DNA from: Streptomyces klenkii
GTDB taxonomy: Bacteria; Actinomycetota; Actinomycetes; Streptomycetales; Streptomycetaceae
DNA length: 64,000 bases
Reading direction: 5' to 3'
Assembly (NCBI RefSeq): GCF_003626645.1
Contig: NZ_RBAM01000005.1
Location: 496,001 to 560,000, forward strand
The position numbers and the translations under genes are program-made. Numbering within the stretch: the stretch's first letter is position 1; every line of letters begins with the position of its first letter. The notes under the pieces were generated by a model. It ran no database searches. It was not told the origin of the DNA and saw only the letters and a program-made list of their open reading frames with translations. This document shows, piece after piece, positions 52,340-61,439 of this stretch.

Positions 52340-55210
52340 TCAGCTGCAACCGCTGGTCGAGCCGCAGCCCTCGCACAGGTAGCAGCTGCCCGCGCGGCGC
52401 ATCTTCGTGCCGCAGGAGAAGCACAGCGGTGCGTCAGCGTTCAGCCCCAGCTGCATCTCCACCAGCTCGGTGGAGTTGTGGGCCTGCTTGGGGGCCGGAA
52501 CCGCGGCGGGCCGGGCCGAGACCTCGGGCTTCGAGGGCTGGACGTGACGCGGCGCGGACTGGGCGAGGCCCTCCACGTCGACATCCTCGTCGGTCGGCTC
52601 GTACGAGCCGGTGTCCAGGTGACGCTGGCGCTCCTCGGCGGAGTGGATGCCGAGGGCCGAGCGGGTCTCGAAGGGCAGGAAGTCCAGCGCCAGGCGGCGG
52701 AAGATGTAGTCGACGATCGACTGCGCCATCCGCACGTCCGGGTCGTCCGTCATGCCGGCCGGCTCGAAGCGCATGTTGGTGAACTTCGAGACGTACGTCT
52801 CCAGCGGCACGCCGTACTGGAGGCCGACCGAGACGGCGATGGAGAAGGCGTCCATCATGCCCGCGAGGGTCGAGCCCTGCTTGGACATCTTCAGGAAGAC
52901 CTCGCCGAGACCGTCGTCCGGGTAGGAGTTGGCGGTCATGTAGCCCTCGGCGCCGCCCACCGTGAAGGAGGTGGTGATGCCCGGGCGGCCCTTGGGGAGG
53001 CGCTTGCGGACGGGGCGGTACTCGACGACCTTCTCCGCGGCGGGGGCGGCGGCCTCGGGGGCCTTGGCCTCCTCCTTCTTCTTGGCGGAGAGCGGCTGGC
53101 CGACCTTGCAGTTGTCGCGGTAGATCGCGAGGGCCTTCAGGCCGAGCTTCCAGCCCTCGTAGTAGACCTCCTCGACCTCCTCGACGGTGGCCGACTCCGG
53201 CAGGTTGACCGTCTTGGAGATGGCGCCGGAGAGGAACGGCTGGGCGGCGGCCATCATGCGCACGTGGCCCATGGCGGAGATCGCGCGCTCGCCCATGGCG
53301 CAGTCGAAGACCTCGTAGTGCTCGGGCTTCAGGCCCGGGGCGTCGATCACATTGCCGTGCTCGGCGATGTGGGCGACGACCGCCTCGATCTGCTCCGGCT
53401 GGTAGCCCAGGCGCTTGAGCGCCTTCGGCACCGTGTTGTTGACGATCTGCATCGAGCCGCCGCCGACGAGCTTCTTGAACTTGACCAGGGCCAGGTCCGG
53501 CTCGACGCCCGTGGTGTCGCAGTCCATCATCAGGCCGATGGTGCCGGTGGGCGCCAGCACGGAGGCCTGGGCGTTGCGGAAGCCGTCCTTCTCGCCGAGG
53601 CGGAGCACGTCCTGCCAGGCCTCGGTCGCGGCGGCCCAGACCGGGGTGTCCAGGTCGTCCATGCGCTTGGCCGTGGCGTTGGCGTCGGAGTGCTGCTTCA
53701 TGACGCGCTTGTGGGCGTCGGCGTTGCGGGCGTAGCCGTCGTACGGGCCGACGACCGCGGCCAGCTCGGCGGAGCGCTTGTACGAGGTGCCGGTCATCAG
53801 GGAGGTGATGGCACCGGCGAGGGCGCGGCCGCCGTCGCTGTCGTACGCGTGGCCGGTGGCCATCAGCAGGGCGCCGAGGTTGGCGTAGCCGATGCCCAGC
53901 TGGCGGAAGGCGCGGGTGGTCTCGCCGATCTTCTCGGTCGGGAAGTCGGCGAAGCAGATGGAGATGTCCATCGCCGTGATGACCAGCTCGACGACCTTGG
54001 CGAAGCGCTCGGCGTCGAACGACTGGTTGCCCGCGTCGTCGGCGCGGAGGAACTTCATGAGGTTGAGGGAGGCGAGGTTGCACGAGGAGTTGTCCAGGTG
54101 CATGTACTCGCTGCACGGGTTGGACGCGGTGATCCGGCCCGACTCCGGCGAGGTGTGCCAGTGGTTGATCGTGTCGTCGTACTGGATGCCCGGGTCGGCG
54201 CAGGCCCACGCGGCCTCGGCCATCTTGCGGAAGAGGCCCTTGGCGTCGATCTCCTCGATGACCTCACCGGTCATCCGGGCGCGCAGCCCGAACTTCGAGC
54301 CGGTCTCGACGGCCTTCATGAACTCGTCGTTGACGCGGACGGAGTTGTTGGCGTTCTGGTACTGGACGGAGGTGATGTCATCGCCGCCCAGGTCCATGTC
54401 GAAGCCGGCGTCGCGCAGGGCGCGGACCTTCTCCTCCTCCTTCACCTTGGTCTCGATGAAGGCCTCGACGTCGGGGTGGTCGACGTCGAGGACGACCATC
54501 TTGGCCGCACGGCGCGTGGCACCGCCGGACTTGATCGTTCCTGCGGAGGCGTCGGCGCCGCGCATGAAGGAGACCGGGCCGGAGGCGTTGCCGCCGGAGG
54601 AGAGCAGCTCCTTGGAGGAGCGGATGCGGGAGAGGTTCAGGCCGGCGCCCGAGCCGCCCTTGAAGATCATCCCCTCTTCCTTGTACCAGTCGAGGATCGA
54701 CTCCATGGAGTCGTCGACGGAGAGGATGAAGCAGGCGGAGACCTGCTGCGGCTGCTTGGTGCCGACGTTGAACCAGACCGGGGAGTTGAAGCTGAAGACC
54801 TGGTGCAGCAGGGCGTAGGTCAGCTCGTGCTCGAAGATCTCGGCGTCCGCCGGGGAGGCGAAGTAGCCGTGCTGCTCGCCCGCCTTGCGGTAGGTCAGCA
54901 CGACGCGGTCGATGAGCTGGCGGAGGCTGGACTCGCGCTCGGGCGAACCCGTGGCGCCGCGGAAGTACTTGCTCGTGACGATGTTGACCGCGTTCACCGA
55001 CCAGAAGTCGGGGAACTCCACGCCGCGCTGCTCGAAGTTGATCGAGCCGTCGCGCCAGTTGGTCATGACGACGTCACGGCGCTCCCACACGACCTCGTCG
55101 TACGGGTGGACACCGGGGGTGGTGTGGATGCGTTCGATGCGCAGACCCTTGCCGCCCTTGTTCCCCTTGGAACGGGAACCTCGTGCCGGGCCGCTCGTCG
55201 TCTCGGTCAT
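52340..55210 (-). CDS. nrdJ: Class II (adenosylcobalamin-dependent) ribonucleotide reductase
   Basis: The 956-residue enzyme reduces ribonucleotides using vitamin B12. Key residues are visible: redox cysteines Cys160 (SACFILSVDDSMESIL) and Cys377 (SSCNLASLNL), and the radical Cys366 and Glu368 in NPCSEYMHL. The C-terminus has a Cys-rich tail (LCFSCGTKMRRAGSCYLCEGC) combining a zinc ribbon and a redox pair that re-reduces the active site. The ATG (MTETTSGPARG) has GGGAGGCGG upstream. It is cotranscribed with nrdR 113 bases upstream, the standard Streptomyces nrdRJ operon. Confidence 0.96.
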   Translation of the reverse strand: MTETTSGPARGSRSKGNKGGKGLRIERIHTTPGVHPYDEVVWERRDVVMTNWRDGSINFEQRGVEFPDFWSVNAVNIVTSKYFRGATGSPERESSLRQLIDRVVLTYRKAGEQHGYFASPADAEIFEHELTYALLHQVFSFNSPVWFNVGTKQPQQVSACFILSVDDSMESILDWYKEEGMIFKGGSGAGLNLSRIRSSKELLSSGGNASGPVSFMRGADASAGTIKSGGATRRAAKMVVLDVDHPDVEAFIETKVKEEEKVRALRDAGFDMDLGGDDITSVQYQNANNSVRVNDEFMKAVETGSKFGLRARMTGEVIEEIDAKGLFRKMAEAAWACADPGIQYDDTINHWHTSPESGRITASNPCSEYMHLDNSSCNLASLNLMKFLRADDAGNQSFDAERFAKVVELVITAMDISICFADFPTEKIGETTRAFRQLGIGYANLGALLMATGHAYDSDGGRALAGAITSLMTGTSYKRSAELAAVVGPYDGYARNADAHKRVMKQHSDANATAKRMDDLDTPVWAAATEAWQDVLRLGEKDGFRNAQASVLAPTGTIGLMMDCDTTGVEPDLALVKFKKLVGGGSMQIVNNTVPKALKRLGYQPEQIEAVVAHIAEHGNVIDAPGLKPEHYEVFDCAMGERAISAMGHVRMMAAAQPFLSGAISKTVNLPESATVEEVEEVYYEGWKLGLKALAIYRDNCKVGQPLSAKKKEEAKAPEAAAPAAEKVVEYRPVRKRLPKGRPGITTSFTVGGAEGYMTANSYPDDGLGEVFLKMSKQGSTLAGMMDAFSIAVSVGLQYGVPLETYVSKFTNMRFEPAGMTDDPDVRMAQSIVDYIFRRLALDFLPFETRSALGIHSAEERQRHLDTGSYEPTDEDVDVEGLAQSAPRHVQPSKPEVSARPAAVPAPKQAHNSTELVEMQLGLNADAPLCFSCGTKMRRAGSCYLCEGCGSTSGCS

Positions 55211-55323
55211 GCCGCCTCCCTCTACGGGCAAAACGCCCTAATGCGCCTATTTCTTCCGTGGCGCGCTATGTCTGTTCTTCGCCCGGGCGCGCGGCGCACC
55301 GGGCAGGTCTGTGGTGGCCGCGG

Positions 55324-55854
55324 CTACTCGGCGGCCGTGGCGGGCGCGGGAACCTGGAGGCCCCCGTCGCCTTCGCCGGCACCTTCGCCATCGCCGGCGG
55401 TCGCGGCGGAGCGGTGCTCGCGGAGCTCCGCGACGGCGGCCTCGAAGTCCTCGAGCGAGTCGAACGCCTGGTACACGGACGCGAACCGCAGATACGCGAC
55501 GAGGTCGAGATCCCGGAGGGGGCCGAGTATGGCGAGACCCACGTCATGGGTGGAGAGCTCGGCGCTGCCGGTGGCGCGCACCGCCTCCTCGACCCGCTGG
55601 CCGAGCTGGGCCAGGGCGTCCTCGGTGACCGGGCGGCCCTGGCACGCCTTGCGCACGCCGGAGATGACCTTGGTGCGGCTGAAGGGCTCGGTGACCCCGC
55701 TCCGCTTGATCACCATCAGCGACGCGGTCTCCACGGTCGTGAAACGACGGGAGCAGTCGGGGCACTGGCGCCGGCGCCGGATCGAGCAGCCGTCATCGGT
55801 GGTCCGGCTGTCGACGACGCGGCTGTCGGGGTGCCTGCAGAAGGGGCAGTGCAT
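55324..55854 (-). CDS. nrdR: Ribonucleotide reductase repressor NrdR
   Basis: The 176-residue repressor senses ATP/dATP. Its N-terminal zinc ribbon has CPFC (3-6) and CPDC (31-34), and an ATP-cone domain (about 49-139; VIKRSGVTEPFSRTKVISGV) follows. The last 25 residues form a Gly/Ala/Glu-rich tail beyond the usual length. NrdR oligomerises with nucleotide and represses nrd operons through paired NrdR boxes, which are present upstream. It is the first gene of the nrdR-nrdJ operon. Confidence 0.96.
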   Translation of the reverse strand: MHCPFCRHPDSRVVDSRTTDDGCSIRRRRQCPDCSRRFTTVETASLMVIKRSGVTEPFSRTKVISGVRKACQGRPVTEDALAQLGQRVEEAVRATGSAELSTHDVGLAILGPLRDLDLVAYLRFASVYQAFDSLEDFEAAVAELREHRSAATAGDGEGAGEGDGGLQVPAPATAAE

Positions 55855-55989
55855 GGCTCTCCACCCTCCTCACCCTCGTAGGACTGTGCACGATCTTCAG
55901 CCTCGGCGGACCCTCGATCGGGGCCCTTGCGAAGCAGCCCCCAGCATAGGCGATGACGGCACCCGCAAATGACCGGCAACGCCTCTCGA

Positions 55990-56037
55990 CCACAACCTGT
56001 GGGCGGCCGCCGCCAATCAAACCACTAGATCTGGTGC
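55990..56037. promoter_or_regulatory. Paired NrdR boxes upstream of nrdR
   Basis: CCACAACCTGTGGG (55990-56003) and ACCACTAGATCTGGTGC (56021-56037) are two imperfect palindromes whose centres are 32 bp (three helical turns) apart. This is the spacing known for NrdR box pairs. They lie upstream of the nrdR start, where repression of the nrdRJ operon would be expected. Confidence 0.75.
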
Positions 56038-56313
56038 CGTGCGGTGAACCGCGCCGGACGCGTGTCGCGGCCGCGAAGACCGCTCACGAGCCTACGCGAG
56101 CCGCCCCGGCCGCAGGGGCACGGGGGCTTTGATGACACACTGGAGCCGTCCCGCGGAGGGCTCCGGTCCGGTCCGGCCGGGCCTGCGCGGAACCCGTGGG
56201 GTCCCGGCACCCGCCCGGTGCGCTACGCACCGAAGGGTACCGTAATAGTCCGAATTGATCTTCAGCCGTACACCCTCAAGCTTGATCACGTCAGGCAAAC
56301 TTCGATATTTCAC

Positions 56314-56329
56314 TCGAACGTGTGTTTGG
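56314..56329. promoter_or_regulatory. SOS box upstream of lexA
   Basis: TCGAACGTGTGTTTGG matches the actinobacterial LexA consensus TCGAACNNNNGTTCGA with two deviations in the right half. Its location in the lexA promoter region indicates autoregulation. Confidence 0.85.
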
Positions 56330-56391
56330 CGCAACCTTTCGAAAGCAACTACCGTTGTCCAGCTAGGGAGAACATCTCGAGAGGGGCCGAC

Positions 56392-57177
56392 GTGACCACC
56401 ACCGCAGACAGCGCCACAATCACCGCCCAGGACCGCTCCCAGAACCGACTCGACCAGGCACACCCGATGAATGACGCAGCCATGAGCTCCGAGGGGCAGA
56501 AGCCCGCTCGGGCCCTCCCGGGGCGACCTCCGGGCATCCGGGCCGACAGCTCGGGCCTCACCGACCGCCAGCGGCGGGTCATCGAAGTGATCCGGGATTC
56601 CGTCCAGCGCCGGGGCTACCCACCCTCCATGCGGGAGATCGGCCAGGCGGTCGGGCTGTCGAGCACGTCCTCGGTGGCGCACCAGCTCATGGCGCTGGAG
56701 CGCAAGGGCTTCCTGCGCCGGGATCCGCACCGCCCCCGCGCCTACGAGGTGCGCGGCTCGGACCAGCCCAGCTCGCAGCCCACGGACACCACCGGCAAGC
56801 CCGCCGCGTCCTACGTGCCGCTGGTCGGCCGGATCGCCGCGGGCGGTCCGATCCTGGCCGAGGAGTCCGTCGAGGACGTCTTCCCGCTCCCCCGCCAACT
56901 GGTGGGTGACGGCGAGCTGTTCGTCCTGAAGGTAGTCGGCGACTCCATGATCGAGGCCGCCATCTGCGACGGCGACTGGGTGACGGTCCGCCGCCAGCCC
57001 GTCGCGGAGAACGGCGACATCGTGGCCGCGATGCTCGACGGAGAGGCCACGGTCAAGCGCTTCAAGCGCGAGGACGGCCATGTGTGGCTGCTGCCGCACA
57101 ACGCCGCCTACCAGCCCATCCCGGGCGATGAGGCCACCATCCTCGGCAAGGTCGTGGCGGTGCTGCGCCGCGTCTGA
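56392..57177 (+). CDS. lexA: SOS repressor LexA
   Basis: The 261-residue SOS repressor has an N-terminal winged helix (about 55-118; LTDRQRRVIEVIRDSVQRRG, SMREIGQAVGLSSTSSVAHQ) and a C-terminal S24 self-cleavage domain. The cleavage site is Ala150-Gly151 (GRIAAGGP), the catalytic pair Ser185 (VVGDSMI) and Lys222 (ATVKRF). The GTG start has GAGAGGGG upstream and adds a Ser/Asp/Gln-rich N-terminal extension of about 50 residues; internal ATGs at codons 26 and 31 are alternative starts. An SOS box lies 63 bp upstream. Confidence 0.96.
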   Translation: MTTTADSATITAQDRSQNRLDQAHPMNDAAMSSEGQKPARALPGRPPGIRADSSGLTDRQRRVIEVIRDSVQRRGYPPSMREIGQAVGLSSTSSVAHQLMALERKGFLRRDPHRPRAYEVRGSDQPSSQPTDTTGKPAASYVPLVGRIAAGGPILAEESVEDVFPLPRQLVGDGELFVLKVVGDSMIEAAICDGDWVTVRRQPVAENGDIVAAMLDGEATVKRFKREDGHVWLLPHNAAYQPIPGDEATILGKVVAVLRRV

Positions 57178-57198
57178 AGGTGCGGGCCGCAAGGCCGG

Positions 57199-57235
57199 GC
57201 CCCGGAACCACCTGCGCCGGTTCCGGGGCTCTTTT
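57199..57235 (+). terminator. Intrinsic terminator after lexA
   Basis: GCCCCGGAACC and GGTTCCGGGGC form a perfect 11-bp stem with a 9-base loop. They are followed by TCTTTT, one of the few classical T-tract terminators in the window. Confidence 0.92.
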
Positions 57236-57318
57236 ACGTCCGGCAGCCCTTCTTACGTCCAGGGGCCCTGTCCAGGAGTCCTGCCCAGGGGCCCTCTGTA
57301 CGTCGAGCTCTACGTCTA
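57235..57318 (-). repeat. Degenerate TACGTC repeats at the 3' end of the DinG-type helicase gene
   Basis: TACGTC recurs at 57235, 57254, 57299 and 57311, with CCAGGGGCCCT repeated between (57259 and 57285). On the minus strand the gene's TAG stop is followed by ACGTAGAG, ACGTACAG, ACGTAAGA and ACGTAAAA, i.e. three further stop triplets. This is a more decayed version of the arrays seen at other gene ends in this window. Confidence 0.55.
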
Positions 57319-59295
57319 GCGGCCTTCCGCCTTCGCCGCCTCGTCGATCGCGGCCAGCGAGCGCCGCACCTGGTTACGGTCCGTGGTGTACCAGAAGTCC
57401 GGCAGTGACGAGCGCAGGAAGCCGCCGTAGCGGGCCGTCGCCAGCCGGGGGTCGAGCACGGCGACCACGCCGCGGTCCCCCGAGGCCCGGACGAGCCGGC
57501 CGGCGCCCTGGGCCATCAGCAGCGCGGCATGCGTCGCCGCCACGGCCATGAAGCCGTTGCCGCCCGCCTCCTCCACGGCCTTCTGCCGGGCGCTCATCAG
57601 AGGATCGTCCGGGCGCGGGAACGGCACCCGGTCCATGATCACCAACTGGCAGCTCGGCCCCGGCACATCGACGCCCTGCCACAGCGACAGCGTGCCGAAC
57701 AGACACGTGCGGGCGTCGGCGGCGAAGTTCCGGATCAGCTCGCCCAGCGTCTCCTCGCCCTGGAGGAGGATCGGCACGTCGAGCCTGCCGCGCAGCGCCT
57801 CGGCCGCGGCCTGGGCGGCGCGCATCGAGGAGAACAGGCCCAGGGTCCGGCCGCCGGCGGCCTCCACCAGCTCGGCCAGCTCGTCGAGCATGTCCGTACG
57901 GCTGCCCTCCCGGCCGGGCTGGGACAGATGCCGGGCCACGTAGAGGATGCCCTGCTTGGGATAGTCGAACGGCGAGCCGACGTCGACGCCCTTCCACTCC
58001 GGGCTGTCCGCGCCGCCGGTGCCTTCGGGGGCCAGGCCGAGGGACGCGGCGACGCCGTTGAAGTCCCCGCCGAGCTTGAGCGTGGCCGAGGTGAGCACCA
58101 CGGACCGCTCGCTGAAGAGCTTCTCGCGCAGCAGCCCGGAGACCGAGAGCGGAGCCACCCGCAGCGACGCCCCGAAGCGGTCGTGGCGCTCGTACCAGAC
58201 GACGTCGTACTCGGAGCCCTCCACGATGCGCTCGGCGACCCCGTGGATGTTCTCCACGGCGGCCAGGGCCTGCTTGCGGACGGCGTCCTCGTCCTGGACG
58301 GACTTGTCGCGGGTGTTGCCGATCGAGGAGATGACCGTGCGGGCGGCGTCGCGCAGTGCCATCAGCGCGTACTCGAGATCGTCGGGGATCTCCTCCAGGC
58401 GGCCCGGGAGCGCGAGCTCCATCAGGCGCTCGAAGCTCTCCGCGGCGGTCTGGAGGGAATCCGCGGCCTTCTCGTCGACCAGCTTGGCGGCGCGCCGCAC
58501 GGCGCGGTTGACCTGGCCGGGGGTGAGCTCGCCCGTGGCGACGCCGGTGACCCGGGAGACCAGCTCATGGGCCTCGTCGACGATCAGGACCTCGTGGCCC
58601 GGCAGCACCGGGGCGCCTTCGATGGCGTCGATGGCCAGCAGGGCGTGGTTGGTGACCACCACGTCGGCGAGCTTGGCCCGCTCCCGGGCCGCCTCGGCGA
58701 AGCACTCCGCGCCGTACGCGCACTTCGAGGCGCCGAGGCACTCGCGGGACGTGACCGACACCTGGGACCAGGCGCGGTCGGAGACACCGGGGGTGAGGTC
58801 GTCGCGATCACCGGTCTCCGTCTCGTCGGACCAGTCGCGCAGGCGGAGCAGGTCCTTGCCGAGCTTGCTGGAGGGCGCCGCCGCCTCGAAGGGGTCGAAG
58901 AGCCCCTCCTCTTCGTCCTGGGGCACCCCCTCGTGCAGCCGGTGCAGGCACAGGTAATTGGACCGGCCCTTGAGCATGGCGAACTGGGGCCGGCGGCGCA
59001 GCAGCGGCTGGAGGGCGTCCACCGTCCGCGGAAGATCGCGCTCCACGAGCTGGCGCTGGAGCGCCAGCGTCGCGGTGGCCACCACCACGCGCTCGCCGTG
59101 GGCCAGGGCCGGCACCAGATAGCCGAGGGACTTGCCGGTGCCGGTGCCGGCCTGGACGAGCAGGTGGGAATTGCCGTCGACGGCTTCGGCGACGGATTCG
59201 GCCATGGTGACCTGGCCGGGCCGCTCGGTGCCGCCGACGGCGGTGACGGCGGCGTGCAGCAGGTCGGCGAGGGAGGGCGAGGAGGAGGCAGTCAT
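57316..59295 (-). CDS. dinG: ATP-dependent DNA helicase, DinG/XPD type
   Basis: The 659-residue superfamily 2 helicase has Walker A QAGTGTGKS (48-56), DEAH box at 240-243, and C-terminal motifs GTLSLWQGVDVPG and AQGAGRLVR. Four cysteines between the first motifs (Cys116, 186, 192, 198; LCLHRL and SRECLGASKCAYGAEC) match the iron-sulfur cluster of XPD/DinG helicases. It probably unwinds damaged or structured DNA and R-loops. It is convergent with lexA; no SOS box was found in its own short upstream region. The ATG gives MTASSSPSLADLL. Confidence 0.9.
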   Translation of the reverse strand: MTASSSPSLADLLHAAVTAVGGTERPGQVTMAESVAEAVDGNSHLLVQAGTGTGKSLGYLVPALAHGERVVVATATLALQRQLVERDLPRTVDALQPLLRRRPQFAMLKGRSNYLCLHRLHEGVPQDEEEGLFDPFEAAAPSSKLGKDLLRLRDWSDETETGDRDDLTPGVSDRAWSQVSVTSRECLGASKCAYGAECFAEAARERAKLADVVVTNHALLAIDAIEGAPVLPGHEVLIVDEAHELVSRVTGVATGELTPGQVNRAVRRAAKLVDEKAADSLQTAAESFERLMELALPGRLEEIPDDLEYALMALRDAARTVISSIGNTRDKSVQDEDAVRKQALAAVENIHGVAERIVEGSEYDVVWYERHDRFGASLRVAPLSVSGLLREKLFSERSVVLTSATLKLGGDFNGVAASLGLAPEGTGGADSPEWKGVDVGSPFDYPKQGILYVARHLSQPGREGSRTDMLDELAELVEAAGGRTLGLFSSMRAAQAAAEALRGRLDVPILLQGEETLGELIRNFAADARTCLFGTLSLWQGVDVPGPSCQLVIMDRVPFPRPDDPLMSARQKAVEEAGGNGFMAVAATHAALLMAQGAGRLVRASGDRGVVAVLDPRLATARYGGFLRSSLPDFWYTTDRNQVRRSLAAIDEAAKAEGR

Positions 59296-59338
59296 AGCTC
59301 TTCCAGCCTAAAGGGCGGCACTGACATCGGCGGCGGCG

Positions 59339-61339
59339 TCACGGAATGTGCAGCGGATTGGGCACGGTGCCGTGGACGGCCGCGTGCGGGCGCTCCGGGC
59401 GGTCGCGGTAGCCGTCGAGGTGCAGCCGGTTGCGGTTGAGGCAGAGGCGCTCGATCCGCGGGGTGAGCAGGTCGAAGGCCTCGTAGCGGTCCTTCATCCG
59501 CGGGAAGCGCTCGTGGTGCCGGACGATCTCCTCCCGGACGAGCGACCAGAAGGCCGCTTCGGGCACGCCGAGTTGCTCCTCGCACAGCGGCGCGAGGTAG
59601 CGGAAGACGCCGACGAAGAGGCCGGAGTGGATGAACTGGGTGAGGAATCCGGGCGGTTCGGTGAGCAGCACGTCCCGTACATCGCCGGGCATGGAGGCGT
59701 GCTCGGGCAGCGGCACGGCGCTGATGTTGATGTCGTCGACGAAGTCCTTGACGGCGAGCCGGGTGGGGACGTCGTTGTCGTCGAAGACGACGATGGCGTT
59801 CTCGCCGTGCGGGGAGAAGACGGTGCCGTAGCGGTAGAGGAACCGCAGCAGCGGCGGGAGCAGCGCGGCGAAGAGCCTGCGCAGCCAGTCGGCCGGGGCC
59901 AGGCCGGAGCGGTGGACGAGCTCGGCGGTGAAAGAGCGGCCGGCGGGGTCGGTGTGCAGCAGGGCCGCGAGGGTGCGGGCGCGCTCACCGGGGGCGAGGG
60001 CGGGGCCGAGGGGTTCGCGCCAGATGCAGCCGAGGAGCTCCTTGTACTGGTACGGGACGCCGGGCAGCCGGTCGTAGAGGGGGTGCTCGACGGTCACGGA
60101 GGCGGTCTCGCCGAGGAGGATCACCCGGGTCTCGTCCCGGAGGAAGTCGTCCTCGTCCCGGAGGGCCTGGAGCCAGGCGGTGACGGCGGGGGCGGCGAGG
60201 GTGCGCTCGGTGGGCAGGCCGCGCCAGACGAGGGTGTTGAGAACCGACAGCGGGAGCTTCACGGTGCGGGCGTCCGGCCTGCTGGTGTTGAGGAAGGTGC
60301 GGACGGACTGCTGCGGGAGCCGGAGGTCGTTGTCAGTGGGCAGCAGGATGATGGATCCGTCGGCGAGGCAGGGCGCGAAGAGGGGGGCCACGGTCTCGTC
60401 CCACTGCCAGGGGTGGACGGGGAGCCAGAGGTAGTCGGCGGGGTCGCGTCCGTGGTCGGCGACGGTGCGGGCGAAGGCGGCCCGGGTGCCGGGGGCGAGC
60501 TCTTCGGCGTAGAGGCGATCGGGGGTGGCCAGTGCGGGGACGGCCCGGTAGTGCGCGAGGCCGCGGTGGACGGCGATCCAGGGCAGGCGGCGCGGGATGC
60601 GGGCCTCCGGTGCCCACAGGGCGGCGTCGGAGGCGGAGAAGCCGAGCCGGCCCTTGTTGGCGATGAGCCAGGGGTGGCCGGTCTGGTGGCCTTCGAGCGC
60701 GGCGTAGTCGAGGTCGGCGAGGTCCGCCGCGCTGAGGGCGCTCGCCCGCAGGCGGGTGTCGGCGGCGAGGGTGGCGAGGAGTTCCCTGGCCAGGTGGCCG
60801 GTGGTGTCGCCGGACAGGCCGAGCACGGTGTCGTGGGCGAGGGCGAGGAAGCGGAGGGGGTCCTGGAAGGGGGTGACGGATTCGGGGTCGACGTGCCAGT
60901 GACCGTAGGCGCTCCGGCGGGCGCGGAAGCGGCAGGTCACGTCGTCCGTTAAGGGCAGGCGGTAGGCAGCGGCGGGCTCCGGGGTGGCCGCCCCGGAGCC
61001 GTCAGGCCGGAGCGGCGTGCCGGACGGCTCAAGCGCCGTGTCGTCCGACTCAAGCGGCGTGTCGTCCGGCACAGGCAGCGTGTCGTCCGGCTCGGGGGTG
61101 AGCACGCCCTCGTAGCTGAGCTCGCCCAGCATCTTGGCGAGCAGGCGGGCGCCCGCGAGCGCCCAGTCCGAGCCGTCGGGGCCGACGGGGTGGGAGGGGC
61201 GTGTGGGGCGGTCGGTGGAGTCTGCGGGGCGGGAGTGGCCGGGGTTGTCCGCGCTGCCGGCGCGGGCGGAGCTGTCCGGTGCGGAGAGGCTGCCGGGGTG
61301 TTCGGGCCGGGGTGAGCCGGATCGGGGCGAAGGAGACAT
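59339..61339 (-). CDS. NIS siderophore synthetase (IucA/IucC family), contains a TTA codon
   Basis: The 666-residue NRPS-independent siderophore synthetase adenylates a carboxylate and couples it to an amine. Family motifs are present: GHQTGHPWLIANKGRLGFS, LWLPVHPWQW, LPTDNDLRLPQQSVRTFLN, YQYKELLG, SPHGENAIVVFDDNDVP and the C-terminal ferric reductase-like part. The first 125 residues are Pro/Ser/Asp-rich with an 7-8-residue repeat (DDTPLES type). Codon 130 (LPLTDD) is TTA, so translation should need the bldA tRNA. The ATG has GAGGAG upstream. It is the last gene of a three-gene operon. Confidence 0.92.
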   Translation of the reverse strand: MSPSPRSGSPRPEHPGSLSAPDSSARAGSADNPGHSRPADSTDRPTRPSHPVGPDGSDWALAGARLLAKMLGELSYEGVLTPEPDDTLPVPDDTPLESDDTALEPSGTPLRPDGSGAATPEPAAAYRLPLTDDVTCRFRARRSAYGHWHVDPESVTPFQDPLRFLALAHDTVLGLSGDTTGHLARELLATLAADTRLRASALSAADLADLDYAALEGHQTGHPWLIANKGRLGFSASDAALWAPEARIPRRLPWIAVHRGLAHYRAVPALATPDRLYAEELAPGTRAAFARTVADHGRDPADYLWLPVHPWQWDETVAPLFAPCLADGSIILLPTDNDLRLPQQSVRTFLNTSRPDARTVKLPLSVLNTLVWRGLPTERTLAAPAVTAWLQALRDEDDFLRDETRVILLGETASVTVEHPLYDRLPGVPYQYKELLGCIWREPLGPALAPGERARTLAALLHTDPAGRSFTAELVHRSGLAPADWLRRLFAALLPPLLRFLYRYGTVFSPHGENAIVVFDDNDVPTRLAVKDFVDDINISAVPLPEHASMPGDVRDVLLTEPPGFLTQFIHSGLFVGVFRYLAPLCEEQLGVPEAAFWSLVREEIVRHHERFPRMKDRYEAFDLLTPRIERLCLNRNRLHLDGYRDRPERPHAAVHGTVPNPLHIP
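61017..61097 (-). repeat. Coding tandem repeats in the N-terminal extension of the NIS synthetase
   Basis: Four 21-bp units of the type GTGTCGTCCGACTCAAGCGGC (the last partial) encode PDDTLPV-like heptads. They lie in a stretch absent from typical IucA/IucC proteins and keep the reading frame. Confidence 0.8.
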
Positions 61340-61371
61340 GGGGCTCCTCGAATAGGCCGGTGGGGTCGGAT

Positions 61372-61412
61372 GGGCTGAGGGTGGGCTGGGGGTGGGATAG
61401 GGGTGGGATAGG
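61372..61412 (+). repeat. G-rich tandem repeat between the acetyltransferase and NIS synthetase genes
   Basis: GGGTGGGCTGGGGG is followed by two copies of TGGGATAGGGG/TGGGATAGGGA in the 100-bp gap downstream of the acetyltransferase stop. Four or more G-runs of three or more could form a quadruplex in the plus strand (the non-transcribed template complement). It is another repeat sitting just past a stop codon. Confidence 0.6.
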
Positions 61413-61439
61413 GAGGTAATCGGGGAGGCGAAACGGGGG

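Noticed and set aside
52478..55972. 1164-codon plus-strand frame opposite nrdJ and nrdR
   Set aside because: Shadow of two well-defined genes; composition is Gly/Asp/Val-rich without domains.
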